Positions 1-8,577 of a stretch of DNA of 64,000 nucleotides are shown in pieces (within the stretch, counting starts at the first letter, position 1; every line of letters starts with the position of its first letter). Position numbers and translations under genes: made by a program. Below the pieces are notes generated by a model that was not told the origin of the DNA, did no database searches, and saw only the letters and a program-made list of their open reading frames with translations. Origin of the DNA: JBDGYW01 sp964580055. GTDB taxonomy: Bacteria; Gemmatimonadota; Gemmatimonadetes; Gemmatimonadales; GWC2-71-9. The DNA lies in NCBI GenBank assembly GCA_964580055.1, contig CAZOJI010000007.1, positions 1-64,000 of the forward strand. The letters run 5' to 3'.

Positions 1-1175
1 TCCGGGACACCCGGGATCTCTTCATCCTCGCCCACATCCCAGGGAACCTCGAGCGACTCCCCATCTTCGATCGAAGGAACCTCGAGCGCCGAAAGATCGT
101 CACCGCCCTCGACTCCAGTCGGGACCGGTTCCTCTAGCTCTTCCTCATCCAGGCCGATGATTTCCACCTCTTCATCTTCGCCGGCCTCGGGCACTTCCAG
201 GTAGGGCAACTCATCTACCTGCTCGATCTCCGGCACTTCGAGCGAATCGTCGAGCGCCGTACTCTCGATTTCCAATGATTCGACAGGCACATCTGCGGCA
301 GCTTCATAGGATTCGCCAACGTCCAGACCCTCGACCTGTGAGACCTCTTCTCCCGCCTCCTCAGCCTCTTCAGCATACTCGGCGGCAGAACCTCGACGAA
401 TATCCTCGTCCAGATCGAGGAACACTATGTCAGAACTCTTCTCCTTCTTTCCCTTTGCGGGCGCCACCGGGGTGGCCGCATCCAGATCGTATTCGGGATC
501 GATACTGCGCATCCGCTCCAACGTGGCTCTAGTCCTGTTGGAATCGCCGGAGGTCTGCAACTCCTGGTGCAGTTTGGCGAGTTGCTCGTGAGCTTCATCG
601 GTTCGCGCCGCCTTCTTCAACTGATCGGCTAGCAGAAGACGGATCTCCTCCTTATCCGGGGACAGGTCCGCGAACTCCTTGAGCGCGTGGAAGGCTTCCT
701 CCAGCTTTCCGGCCTTCTGCATTCGTTCGGCGTACTCCAGCAGGTTCTGCTTCGCCTCGGATGCGAAACCGCGCTGCATCATCAGATTTGCCAGCTTCAA
801 ATAGATGTGCGTGCGGCCGGGTGCGTTGCGCAGGACCTTGTTACACAGCGCAATGGCGTTGTTGGGAAATCCCTGGTCGGCATAGTGGTTGATCGCCTTC
901 TCATACTCGTCAACCGCCGCCGTCACATTCCCGAGTTTTACGTAGAGATCGCCCAGCTTGTTGTAGAGCGCCAACTCTTCCGAGAATTCCGGTCTTCCCT
1001 CCAGCTCTTCAAGGACGCGTTCGTACTGCCGAATGGCCTTGTCCAGCTGCCCCTTCGTCTCGAGCTTGCGAGCTTTCTCTTTCGCCTTTTCGATGTTCAG
1101 GATGTACCTCGTGCGACTTTGCGTTACATCTGACTCCAGCCTAGAGAATCTACGGGTCGCTGTCTGGAGTGACAA
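1..1175 (-). CDS. acidic TPR-repeat protein, C-terminus beyond window
   Basis: The reading frame stays open from about 1193 to the left edge, so the C-terminus lies outside the window. The first ~190 residues are helical with TPR spacing (segments like KAIRQYERVLEEL and LYNKLGDLYVKLGN). They are followed by a strongly acidic low-complexity region rich in E, D and V with repeated LEVP/IEVP-like phrases. No signal peptide is visible, so it is probably cytoplasmic. The start is uncertain: TTG at 1175 overlaps hutI by 52 bp, and an in-frame ATG at 1193 has a GGAGG only one base upstream. Conserved-looking sequence begins at RYILNIEKAK. It lies directly downstream of hutI and may be co-transcribed. 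The role is unknown; TPR plus an acidic tail suggests a scaffold, which is inference. Confidence 0.75.
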   Translation of the reverse strand, partial: MSLQTATRRFSRLESDVTQSRTRYILNIEKAKEKARKLETKGQLDKAIRQYERVLEELEGRPEFSEELALYNKLGDLYVKLGNVTAAVDEYEKAINHYADQGFPNNAIALCNKVLRNAPGRTHIYLKLANLMMQRGFASEAKQNLLEYAERMQKAGKLEEAFHALKEFADLSPDKEEIRLLLADQLKKAARTDEAHEQLAKLHQELQTSGDSNRTRATLERMRSIDPEYDLDAATPVAPAKGKKEKSSDIVFLDLDEDIRRGSAAEYAEEAEEAGEEVSQVEGLDVGESYEAAADVPVESLEIESTALDDSLEVPEIEQVDELPYLEVPEAGEDEEVEIIGLDEEELEEPVPTGVEGGDDLSALEVPSIEDGESLEVPWDVGEDEEIPGVP

Positions 1176-2404
1176 GGCACACCGCTGATCCATACCTCCG
1201 AGATGAAACTGGTGCCGTACCAGTAGGGCAGTTCCCGCCAATCCTCGACGGCCGCCAGAACCAGATCCGCTCGAAAGCCGGGAGCAATCTGCCCCCGCGA
1301 TGCCGTTTCTCCCACAGCGGCCGCCGCGTTGACGGTGATAGCCGTGACGGCTTCGGCCGGTAACATCCCCATCTGCGAGACGGCGAGTGTGGTCATGAAC
1401 GGCAAGCTAACGCCAGGTGAACTGCCGGGGTTGAAGTCGGTAGCGAGTGCCACAGCCGCATCCGCGTCAATCAGTCGCCGCGCGGGAGCTTGCCCCCTAC
1501 CGCCCAGATACATCATGGTACCTGGGAGCAGAACAGCTACCGTGTCGGAGTGTGCCAGCGAGGCGATTCCTTGTTCCGAAATTGCCGCAAGGTGATCGGC
1601 GCTGACCGCACCCAATTCGGCGGCCAGTTCCGCGCCGCCAGAGCCTTCCAGCTCATCCGCGTGCAGCTTCGGTGCGAACCCGAGCGACACCGCGGCTTCC
1701 AAGACCCGGCGCGACTGCGTGGGGTTGAACACACCGGGCTCGCAAAACACGTCGCAGAACGTGGCCAGCCCCCGCTCCGCGACTGCCGGGAGCATCTCGC
1801 CTATGACCAGGTCCAGATACCGGCCCGGATCGCCTCTGTATTCGGGGGGCACCTCGTGCGCCCCCAGGAAGGTTGGAACGACGGCCGGCAGGTGCGGCCC
1901 CGAAACTGCCGCAATGGCATCCAGTTGCCGGAGCTCTGCTCCCGTCTCCAAGCCGTATCCCGATTTCACCTCGACCGTCGTAGTTCCGTTCGAGACGAGC
2001 CAACCCAGCCTCTGTCGTAGCAATTCCGTCAAGTTCTCGACTGTCCGGGCCCGCACATCGCGCACTGACGAGAGTATCCCCCCCCCTGCCGCAGCGATCT
2101 CCATGTAAGAGATCCCACGGGCGCGTCTTTCGTGGTCATCGAGCCTCGCGGCGCCGAACACGGCGTGCGTGTGGCAATCGACGAAACCCGGAAACAACAC
2201 GCCACGCAGCTCTACCACCTCCGCTTCCGGGTGTTCCGCGGTCAGTGAAGCTACCGGACCAACTGCTGTAATACTCCCCTCGTCTCCCAAAACCACTGCG
2301 GCATCTTCGATCACACCCACGTCCGACATCTCCTTGCCGCGACGGAGCCGAGCCGGCCCCTGGCAAGTGACAACCTGCGATGCGCCCACCAGGATCTGAC
2401 TCAT
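1124..2404 (-). CDS. hutI: imidazolonepropionase
   Basis: Imidazolonepropionase hydrolyses 4-imidazolone-5-propanoate to N-formimino-L-glutamate, the third step of histidine degradation in the cytoplasm. The 426-residue protein is close to the usual length for the family and has the amidohydrolase signatures: GFVDCHTHAVFG with the metal-binding HxH, VKSGYGLE, KLHADE, SADHL and ATDFNPGSSP. The ATG start overlaps the hutU stop by 4 bp (ATGA), which indicates translational coupling. Only hutU and hutI are seen here. The hutH lyase and the last-step hydrolase are not in the window, so the pathway must be completed elsewhere. Confidence 0.97.
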   Translation of the reverse strand: MSQILVGASQVVTCQGPARLRRGKEMSDVGVIEDAAVVLGDEGSITAVGPVASLTAEHPEAEVVELRGVLFPGFVDCHTHAVFGAARLDDHERRARGISYMEIAAAGGGILSSVRDVRARTVENLTELLRQRLGWLVSNGTTTVEVKSGYGLETGAELRQLDAIAAVSGPHLPAVVPTFLGAHEVPPEYRGDPGRYLDLVIGEMLPAVAERGLATFCDVFCEPGVFNPTQSRRVLEAAVSLGFAPKLHADELEGSGGAELAAELGAVSADHLAAISEQGIASLAHSDTVAVLLPGTMMYLGGRGQAPARRLIDADAAVALATDFNPGSSPGVSLPFMTTLAVSQMGMLPAEAVTAITVNAAAAVGETASRGQIAPGFRADLVLAAVEDWRELPYWYGTSFISEVWISGVPCHSRQRPVDSLGWSQM

Positions 2405-4062
2405 TCCTGATCGTCTCGCATTGGGATTTTGATACCGTGCCGCTTCGCAGCGTCGACCGCCTCGGGGTACCCCGCATCAGCGTGACGTGCGATGCCGATA
2501 CCGGGATCGTTTGTCAACACACGCTGCAACCGCGCCGCCGCCTCCTCGGTTCCATCGGCCACTATCACCTGGCCGGCGTGCAGACTGTTGCCGATGCCCA
2601 CGCCGCCACCGTGGTGGAAGGACACCCACGAGGCTCCCGACGCCGTGTTCAACAACGCATTCAAGATCGGCCAGTCAGCAATCGCATCGGACCCGTCTCG
2701 CATCCCCTCGGTCTCGCGGAACGGAGATGCAACCGACCCGGTGTCGAGATGGTCACGCCCAATGACTATCGGTGCGGTTATTTCTCCTGTGCCGACCAGC
2801 CGGTTGAGTTCGAGCCCGAACCTGGCACGCTCTCCCTGCCCCAACCAGCATATGCGTGCCGGCAACCCCTGGAAAGCGACCTTCTCACGGGCCATCTTGA
2901 TCCAACGAGCCAGGTGTTCGTTCTCCGGGAACAGTTCCAGAACCAGGTCGTCGGTACGGTACAGGTCACTGGGATCGCCCGAGAGCGCAGCCCATCTGAA
3001 AGGTCCGCGTCCCTCGCAGAACAATGGACGAATGTACTCCGGTACAAAGCCCGGGATCTCGAACGCATCCTCTACGCCGTTATCAAAGGCCTCTGTGCGA
3101 ATGTTGTTGCCGTAGTCGAAGGTGATGGCCCCTGAGCTGGACAGCGCAAGCATTGCCCTCACATGCTCGGCGATCGAATCCTTCGCCCGTCTCACGTACT
3201 CGGCGGGATCGGTGCGCCTCAGTTCCGCCGCCTCCTCCAGCGAAACGCCTGACGGAACGTATCCGTTGAGAGTGTCGTGCGCCGATGTCTGGTCGGTGAG
3301 AACGTCCGGCACCCATCCGCGTTTCACCATCTCGGGAAGCACGCCGGCGCAGTTGCCGACGAGCCCCACCGATAGTGCGTCACCCCTGTCGCGCGCTGCG
3401 GCGGCCAGGCTCCATGCCTCATCGAGCGACTCGGTCATCAGGTCCAGGTACTTGGTATCGACTCGCCGCCGGATGCGTTCCGGGTCGACCTCCACCGCCA
3501 GACATACGCCCTCGTTCATGGTTGCGGCAAGCGGCTGCGCTCCTCCCATACCACCGAGCCCACCGGTCACGACCAGCTTGCCCGCGAGAGAACTGTGGTA
3601 TTCCCGCTCAGCCACTACTCCGAAGGTCTCGTATGTTCCTTGAAGGATTCCCTGCGTGCCGATGTAGATCCAACTTCCAGCCGTCATCTGCCCGAACATT
3701 ATCAGGCCGAGACGTTCGAGTTCTCTGAAAGCCTCCCAGTTGGCCCAGCGGCCGACGAGGTTGGCATTGGCCAGGAGTACACGGGGCGCGTTCTCATGGG
3801 TTTCGAAGACACCTACCGGTTTCCCGGACTGGATCAGCAGTGTCTCAGTATTCCCGAGCTTCCGCAATGCGGCGCAAATCGCATCGAAAGCCTCCCAGTT
3901 GCGCGCGGCTTGGCCGGTACCTCCATAGACGATCAGGTCCTGCGGCCGTTCAGCTACTTCGGGATCGAGATTGTTCATGAGCATTCGAAGTGCCGCCTCT
4001 TGAATCCAGCCGCGGCATGATATCTCGGTACCCCGCGGCGCGCGTATGGTCCGTTCCGGCAT
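2401..4062 (-). CDS. hutU: urocanate hydratase
   Basis: Urocanase converts urocanate to imidazolonepropionate using tightly bound NAD+, step two of histidine catabolism. The chosen ATG at 4062 gives 553 residues, the normal family length, with a GGGAG ribosome site about 10 bases upstream. The frame stays open further upstream, but that part would only translate the 8-bp repeat array (RPTALPPY repeats) and is not a real N-terminus. Visible motifs are the glycine-rich GGLGGMGGAQPLA, SGKPVGVF, and GLPARICWLGQGERARFG containing the conserved active-site Cys region. It precedes hutI in the same operon. Unusually, its leader region contains an 11-unit octamer array at 4103-4190. Confidence 0.97.
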   Translation of the reverse strand: MPERTIRAPRGTEISCRGWIQEAALRMLMNNLDPEVAERPQDLIVYGGTGQAARNWEAFDAICAALRKLGNTETLLIQSGKPVGVFETHENAPRVLLANANLVGRWANWEAFRELERLGLIMFGQMTAGSWIYIGTQGILQGTYETFGVVAEREYHSSLAGKLVVTGGLGGMGGAQPLAATMNEGVCLAVEVDPERIRRRVDTKYLDLMTESLDEAWSLAAAARDRGDALSVGLVGNCAGVLPEMVKRGWVPDVLTDQTSAHDTLNGYVPSGVSLEEAAELRRTDPAEYVRRAKDSIAEHVRAMLALSSSGAITFDYGNNIRTEAFDNGVEDAFEIPGFVPEYIRPLFCEGRGPFRWAALSGDPSDLYRTDDLVLELFPENEHLARWIKMAREKVAFQGLPARICWLGQGERARFGLELNRLVGTGEITAPIVIGRDHLDTGSVASPFRETEGMRDGSDAIADWPILNALLNTASGASWVSFHHGGGVGIGNSLHAGQVIVADGTEEAAARLQRVLTNDPGIGIARHADAGYPEAVDAAKRHGIKIPMRDDQE

Positions 4063-4102
4063 GGTTGAAGCTCCCTGGGGTTGCGGTGTAGGAGAAATAT
4101 AG

Positions 4103-4190
4103 GGCGGTAAGGCAGTAAGGCGGTAAGGCGGTAAGGCGGTAGGGCGGTAGGGCGGTAGGGCGGTAGGGCGGTAGGGCGGTAGGGCGGTAG
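4103..4190. repeat. octamer tandem array, 11 units, left arm
   Basis: Eleven tandem copies of an 8-bp unit read GGCGGTAA or GGCGGTAG on the plus strand. The first four end in TAA (one has A in place of G at position 4) and the last seven end in TAG. The array lies in the leader of hutU and upstream of the four-helix-bundle gene. It is in inverted orientation to the array at 4695-4742, so the two could pair. Confidence 0.95.
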
Positions 4191-4307
4191 ATAACCGAGC
4201 GTAGTCAATGAGCGATGGTTTCGCAACTTCATTTTTGTGCATGTTTTTGATTATTGTTGCGCCTTTTTGGTTACCGCTCTTACGGGTATTCTCGGCACAT
4301 TGCTCCC

Positions 4308-4757
4308 ATGATACCCTACGAGAAGTTCGAAGCTTGGCAACTCTGCCACAAACTCGTTCTTGCAGTGTACCGCGCCAGCAGACGGTTCCCGGAATCCGAA
4401 CGGTATGGACTCACAACCCAGGCGCGGCGCGCGGCGTTCTCCGCGGCGGCCAACATAGCGGAGGGATCGGCCAAACGCGGAGTGCGTGAGTTCAGGAGTT
4501 ACTTGGACATTTCAATCGGGTCGCTGTCCGAACTCGGGTATACCCTGAGAGTTACCTTGGACCTGGGACTGCTGATCTCCGAAGAATACGATGACATAGA
4601 TGGACTCAGAAACCAGGCCCGGAAAAGCAACCTGGGGCTTGTACCAATCAATGGCACCTCAAAAAAGGCAGAAAGGCGGAGGCTGACGCACAACCTACCG
4701 CCTTGCCGCCCTACCGCCTTACCGCCCTACCGCCCTACCGCCCTCGCATCACGGTGA
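4308..4757 (+). CDS. IVP-type four-helix-bundle protein
   Basis: This matches the 23S rRNA intervening-sequence protein / four-helix-bundle family. It has the typical opening FEAWQLCHKLVLAVYRAS, then PESERYGLTTQARRAA, AANIAEGSAKR, and a SYLDISIGSLSELGYTL helix. The ATG at 4308 fits the family N-terminus; the longer upstream frame does not. Members usually end near 120 residues. Here 149 residues are read because the last ~18 are a translation of the octamer array (PPYRPTAL-like). The gene faces opposite to all neighbours, is bracketed by inverted octamer arrays, and overlaps the end of the convergent lipoprotein gene by 23 bp. Family members bind nucleic acid or act as accessory subunits in rRNA IVS and diversity-generating retroelements. 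No reverse transcriptase or rRNA is nearby, so its role here is unknown. Confidence 0.85.
   Translation: MIPYEKFEAWQLCHKLVLAVYRASRRFPESERYGLTTQARRAAFSAAANIAEGSAKRGVREFRSYLDISIGSLSELGYTLRVTLDLGLLISEEYDDIDGLRNQARKSNLGLVPINGTSKKAERRRLTHNLPPCRPTALPPYRPTALASR
4695..4742. repeat. octamer tandem array, 6 units, right arm
   Basis: Six tandem units of CTACCGCC on the plus strand, with TTGCCGCC and TTACCGCC variants as units 2 and 4. It is the inverse complement of the 4103-4190 array. The unit beginning at 4735 supplies the TAG stop codon of the minus-strand lipoprotein. The array also encodes the C-terminal tail of the plus-strand IVP gene. Confidence 0.95.
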
Positions 4758-5628
4758 TCCCCACCGCGTCCGAGACCTTTGCTCCACCGTGCACCGAAAG
4801 CTCGGGATTCCCGGGATCCGTCTGGTAGCTCCAGTCGAAGATCAGGTATTCGGCGCCTACGTGAGTAGCTCTGACAGCGCCGTATCGGACATACCCATCC
4901 CCGCCGTCCATCTCGAACACGTACCCGAATCCCGGTACGGCCTGAATACCGTCAGCGCTGAAACCATCCAGCGGAGCGATATCGATTGAGGTCAGATCCT
5001 CAATCGGCTGGTCGCTGTAGAGAGCAACCGTGGTGCCGGCTCGCTCCGGCATGAAGAACAGGTCTCCTCCCGCGTCGCGGTGCACCCAGAAATCGATATC
5101 CGTGCGAGTGCCGTCACCAACCGCACCGAGTTCCAAAGCCCCCACCTGGCCGTCGCCATCGATGTCCTGAAAGAAACGGAACCCGCTGAAGGTCGGGTCG
5201 GACTGGAACGCATAGATCAACACGTTTCGGGCGTCCGGCCTGGGAGTGTCTGCCCTCAGGGGAGACCAGTCGCTTTCTGCGCCGTCCACGCTAACGGACA
5301 CGACGCCGAAACAGCGTGGGGAACCGTTGGTCAACGCCCCAACCAGGAATTCCGTGCTGAAGACGGTAGCTCCCTCGAGGTCCCATGTCTGATCGCACAG
5401 ATCGTCATCTATGGAGTAGCCCGTGCTATAAACTCGGTATTCCAAAAAGGCGCCCTCAGGAGCATTGGCATATGCGTTGTCGGACCAAGAGAGATGGACC
5501 GCGCCGTCGAGGCTGATGCTCGTCAAGGAATTGGGCTCGTCCAAGATGACCGGCTCAACGTCAACCGCATCGTTGTTGCACGCCACGAACATCAAGGCGA
5601 GCAACGGCACTATCAGAAGTTTTCTCAT
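4735..5628 (-). CDS. lipoprotein with fibronectin type III-like domain
   Basis: A 297-residue predicted lipoprotein of unknown function. The start is ATG 5628, preceded by GGAGGGG at 5-bp spacing; a longer reading upstream is not needed. The N-terminus is a lipoprotein signal (MRKLLIVPLLALMFVAC). Residues ~30-130 resemble an FnIII-like module with VHLSWSDN, EYRVYSTG and CFGVVSVSVDGAESDWS. A second half contains DIDGDGQVG, like an EF-hand or dockerin-type calcium loop, and beta-rich sequence. It is probably exported and membrane-anchored. The stop codon is the TAG of an octamer unit. It sits between the IVP gene and lptD, with no evident operon partner. Confidence 0.8.
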   Translation of the reverse strand: MRKLLIVPLLALMFVACNNDAVDVEPVILDEPNSLTSISLDGAVHLSWSDNAYANAPEGAFLEYRVYSTGYSIDDDLCDQTWDLEGATVFSTEFLVGALTNGSPRCFGVVSVSVDGAESDWSPLRADTPRPDARNVLIYAFQSDPTFSGFRFFQDIDGDGQVGALELGAVGDGTRTDIDFWVHRDAGGDLFFMPERAGTTVALYSDQPIEDLTSIDIAPLDGFSADGIQAVPGFGYVFEMDGGDGYVRYGAVRATHVGAEYLIFDWSYQTDPGNPELSVHGGAKVSDAVGITVMRGR

Positions 5629-5762
5629 TTGTCCCCTCCGGTGAAGCGTTACCCTGAATCGAACCAAGCAGAGAGCGTGCCAACCAGAGGTAACGTCCTA
5701 AGCGCTTGTGGGGAAAGTACTTAGATAAAAGAGGCGGATTCACTGATTGTCCCATCTGGAGG

Positions 5763-5786
5763 ACACCGCCCTACCGCCCTACCGCC
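5763..5786. repeat. octamer array, about 3 units, at lptD stop
   Basis: Two perfect CTACCGCC units (5771-5778, 5779-5786) preceded by an imperfect ACACCGCC. The lptD stop (TAG on the minus strand) occupies exactly the first three bases of the unit at 5779. Confidence 0.85.
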
Positions 5787-8577
5787 CCCCCTGCCTCACT
5801 GTTCTCTGATCGTACTGGAACTTGATCTCCGGCTGGTCGGTCAGATTGATAAAGAAGTTGAAGGCGAAATTACCGTTGGGAGCCTTCACGAACGAGAAGG
5901 TGGCATGCCAACGGTGCAGATCCCTGTCTAGACGCAGGATGTGCTGCCCAAACTCCTTGGAGGTGATGTTGTATTGCGTGTTCCACGAGGCCGACCAATT
6001 CTCGGTGGGAGAAAACCCGACCTGGATCCCGAGAGTCCGATTCGCCGGCTCCTCGAGAACCTGCCCGCCCACTTCGCGAGGCTCGCTGCGTTGGTCGTCG
6101 TAAGTGAACGATGCTCGGAAACCGCTACCCATGAGTGGGCCGGCTCCGAGCCGGTTCATCGATTGGTTCATGCCTTGCGGTGGCCCCATACCGGTGCCTT
6201 GCGGTTGGAGCAGATCTCCCTGGGTGGGACTGACCTCGCTCTCCGGCTCCGGTTGAGTAGCGCCGCCGGAGAAAAGGGCCAACACGTTCATCATCGTCGC
6301 CCCTGTCAAGCTGAATCGGGCGGACACGGACGTTAGCGACGGCGAGAACCGCGTGCTGTCGAATCCTACAGGGCCATCCCAGAGGTTGTGTGCAATCGAG
6401 AACGTGAAGCCCTTGAGGAGATCGCTCGTAATCGAGTTCTGCATCGACTGGGTCACCCAGCCTGTGCGTCCTTCTTCCTTCGCCTGTTCGAAGTCGAATC
6501 CGAGCGACGATGTCTGTATGCTGAGCAGCTTCTTCTTCGGTAGGTTCCGCGGATCCGAAGTCGTGTCGCCTGGAGCCGGACTCATCTTTCCTTCGAACAC
6601 CTGTGATAGCGAGAGCGTCAGGCTCTGAGTCGTCGGGCTCTCCAACCGTGGCGTCCCGCCCGGGCCCACCAAGGCCCTCGCATATTCCTCAGGCACTCGA
6701 GCCGAAGGCTGGTAGTTCCAGTTGATTCTCGTAGATATCGAATGGCGAATTCTGGATATGGGCCCCACACCGGGAAAGAATCCGAAGAAGGTTGGGGACA
6801 GACCAGCGCCGAATGACAACCTCTTGTTCTGGCTAACGAACGCGCCGTTGGTATTTCGATTGCGGATCATGAACGCGCCACCGGCGGCGTTTCGGATCGA
6901 CAGAGAGGGCTGCAGTTTCCATGTGGAAGGGAACACCGACGGTAGGTTGATCCCGGTGTTCCAGTCAATTGAAGTGCCGTAGTCCTCGAAGTAGTAGCGA
7001 GTCGCCTGAACCGTTGAATCGTTGGGATCGATCAAGGTGACCTGTTTGGGGGGAAGCTGAGTCTTGGTGAAATCTTGTATGCTGAAGCTGTTCTGCCAGT
7101 TCCACCGTCCTATGCGAAGCGGTGTACCGATGTTGATGGAGAGATCCCGCTGACCCGGAAACAAGGAATCGGGTTCCCCACTACCTCCCACGGCGGGCGG
7201 AAGCTCGTAACCGGGCTGTTCGTTCAACCGCTGGGTTCGTCTGAGGGTGAATGACGGTGACCAAGTCAAGAGATCTCCGACGTTCACGGGAGCCGGAGAC
7301 AAGCTGACGTTGGGGAGTGTCTGGTTGATAGTGTTGTTGCTCAGGTCCTGCGTCCGGTTGGCACCAATCGTCAGCGTTCCCCATTCATACTGCTTGTTGA
7401 AATTGATCCTGCTGCCAAGTGTGGCCGTCTGAAGCAATGGATCTACGGCGTTTTGCTCGATGACTCGTGCGCTCGTGGCGTAATCCACAGATGCCGTCAA
7501 GCGGGTGCGTTGATCGAAACTCTGCTGATGGTTCCACTGAAGGCGCATCGACTTGCCGCCCGGTTTGCCGTCAGTCCCCGCTTCGAAGATCCGGGCTATA
7601 CCCAAGCTGCCATTCAGAAAACGGTTGAGCCATCTGTACCTCAGCTCACCGTTGAGAGCTGTATGCGTCCCGGCGAACCAATCCACGGAGGCCTGCAAAT
7701 CCAGGTAGTCGTTTATCGCGAAATAGTATCCGATGTTGGTCACCTGACGGCGGTACCCGCTATTGGGCCGAACGATGTCGTTGATGCCGAATCTAGGGAC
7801 GAGTATGCCGCTGCGACGGCCCTGCCTCATGTCCTGGAAGAGAAACGGCAACCACATCACAGGAACGTCTCGGATGTACAGCACTGCTGGCCGGGCTACC
7901 AACAGGTTGTTGGAGACCCATTTGATGTTGTTCGCGGCAAAATGGTAATGGGGCAACGGGTGATCGCATGTCGTAATGACATTCTCGGCGCCGTAAACTC
8001 TAGTGGATGCAGAATCCACGGCCAATTCGCCTTGGAGATACCAATCGACGCCGAACTGCTGCAGCTTCGTCACCGCCTCGGCGATTATCCCGCGGTAATC
8101 ACAGGTGTTGTACGTCATCCCCTCGCCGACGAGAACGGTTTCGTTGTCAAAAAGCGCCGGTTCGCCTCTGGCGAGGAGCATACACTCTTCCTGTAGGAAG
8201 TCCACTGAATCAGCTTCGAGTATGCTTCCCTCTCGCTCCACCATGGAGTTTCCGCTCAGCCTGATTTCGCTTGTTGGCGCGAGCATCGCGATACTATCAG
8301 CCGCGTATCTCGTGACTCTGTAGTCTTCGCGATCGAGTAGGGCCTGCATCACCGAGTCCGGCGAGGGAAGTGAACGAGACGGTGCTGACGGCAATCCCAG
8401 TTGACCGGCCAGTGTCGTGTCGATTGGGGTCGGCACACTGTCTTGCGGCTGCTGAACGGAATCGCCAGGCATGCGGCGCGGCAGGGGATCTTGTGCCTCA
8501 GCACCAATCCCGCCAAGAGAGAGCATCGCCGCGAAGATACCGGCGCGGACTAGGTGGGTACGGTCCTTCTCTTCCAC
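5779..8577 (-). CDS. lptD: LPS-assembly protein LptD (OstA family)
   Basis: LptD is the outer-membrane barrel that inserts lipopolysaccharide into the outer leaflet. From GTG 8577 the protein is 932 residues: a signal peptide ending around GIGAEA-QDPLP, an N-terminal OstA/LptA-like domain at ~50-190 (SEIRLSGNSMVEREG, LEADSVDFLQEECMLLARGEP), then VMWLPFLFQDMRQGRRSGIL and a long beta-rich barrel ending in FQYDQRTVRQGGR. The GTG start overlaps the tatC stop by 28 bp. A longer upstream frame runs inside tatC and is not used. A start at the ATG of MLSLGG is possible but gives a poor signal peptide. LptE and the Lpt transporter are not in the window. Confidence 0.88.
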   Translation of the reverse strand: MEEKDRTHLVRAGIFAAMLSLGGIGAEAQDPLPRRMPGDSVQQPQDSVPTPIDTTLAGQLGLPSAPSRSLPSPDSVMQALLDREDYRVTRYAADSIAMLAPTSEIRLSGNSMVEREGSILEADSVDFLQEECMLLARGEPALFDNETVLVGEGMTYNTCDYRGIIAEAVTKLQQFGVDWYLQGELAVDSASTRVYGAENVITTCDHPLPHYHFAANNIKWVSNNLLVARPAVLYIRDVPVMWLPFLFQDMRQGRRSGILVPRFGINDIVRPNSGYRRQVTNIGYYFAINDYLDLQASVDWFAGTHTALNGELRYRWLNRFLNGSLGIARIFEAGTDGKPGGKSMRLQWNHQQSFDQRTRLTASVDYATSARVIEQNAVDPLLQTATLGSRINFNKQYEWGTLTIGANRTQDLSNNTINQTLPNVSLSPAPVNVGDLLTWSPSFTLRRTQRLNEQPGYELPPAVGGSGEPDSLFPGQRDLSINIGTPLRIGRWNWQNSFSIQDFTKTQLPPKQVTLIDPNDSTVQATRYYFEDYGTSIDWNTGINLPSVFPSTWKLQPSLSIRNAAGGAFMIRNRNTNGAFVSQNKRLSFGAGLSPTFFGFFPGVGPISRIRHSISTRINWNYQPSARVPEEYARALVGPGGTPRLESPTTQSLTLSLSQVFEGKMSPAPGDTTSDPRNLPKKKLLSIQTSSLGFDFEQAKEEGRTGWVTQSMQNSITSDLLKGFTFSIAHNLWDGPVGFDSTRFSPSLTSVSARFSLTGATMMNVLALFSGGATQPEPESEVSPTQGDLLQPQGTGMGPPQGMNQSMNRLGAGPLMGSGFRASFTYDDQRSEPREVGGQVLEEPANRTLGIQVGFSPTENWSASWNTQYNITSKEFGQHILRLDRDLHRWHATFSFVKAPNGNFAFNFFINLTDQPEIKFQYDQRTVRQGGR

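Noticed and set aside
687..1133. Plus-strand 148-codon frame at the left end
   Set aside because: It is antisense to the TPR protein, whose minus-strand frame is continuous and shows clear repeat structure.
4103..4190. CRISPR array
   Set aside because: The 8-bp units are contiguous with no spacers, and no cas genes are present.
4063..4242. N-terminal extension of hutU in the open frame to 4242
   Set aside because: It only translates the octamer array and gives a non-family N-terminus; ATG 4062 has a ribosome site and normal length.
4308..4757. Diversity-generating retroelement (Avd-like accessory protein)
   Set aside because: No reverse transcriptase, template/variable repeat pair or C-type lectin target is visible nearby.
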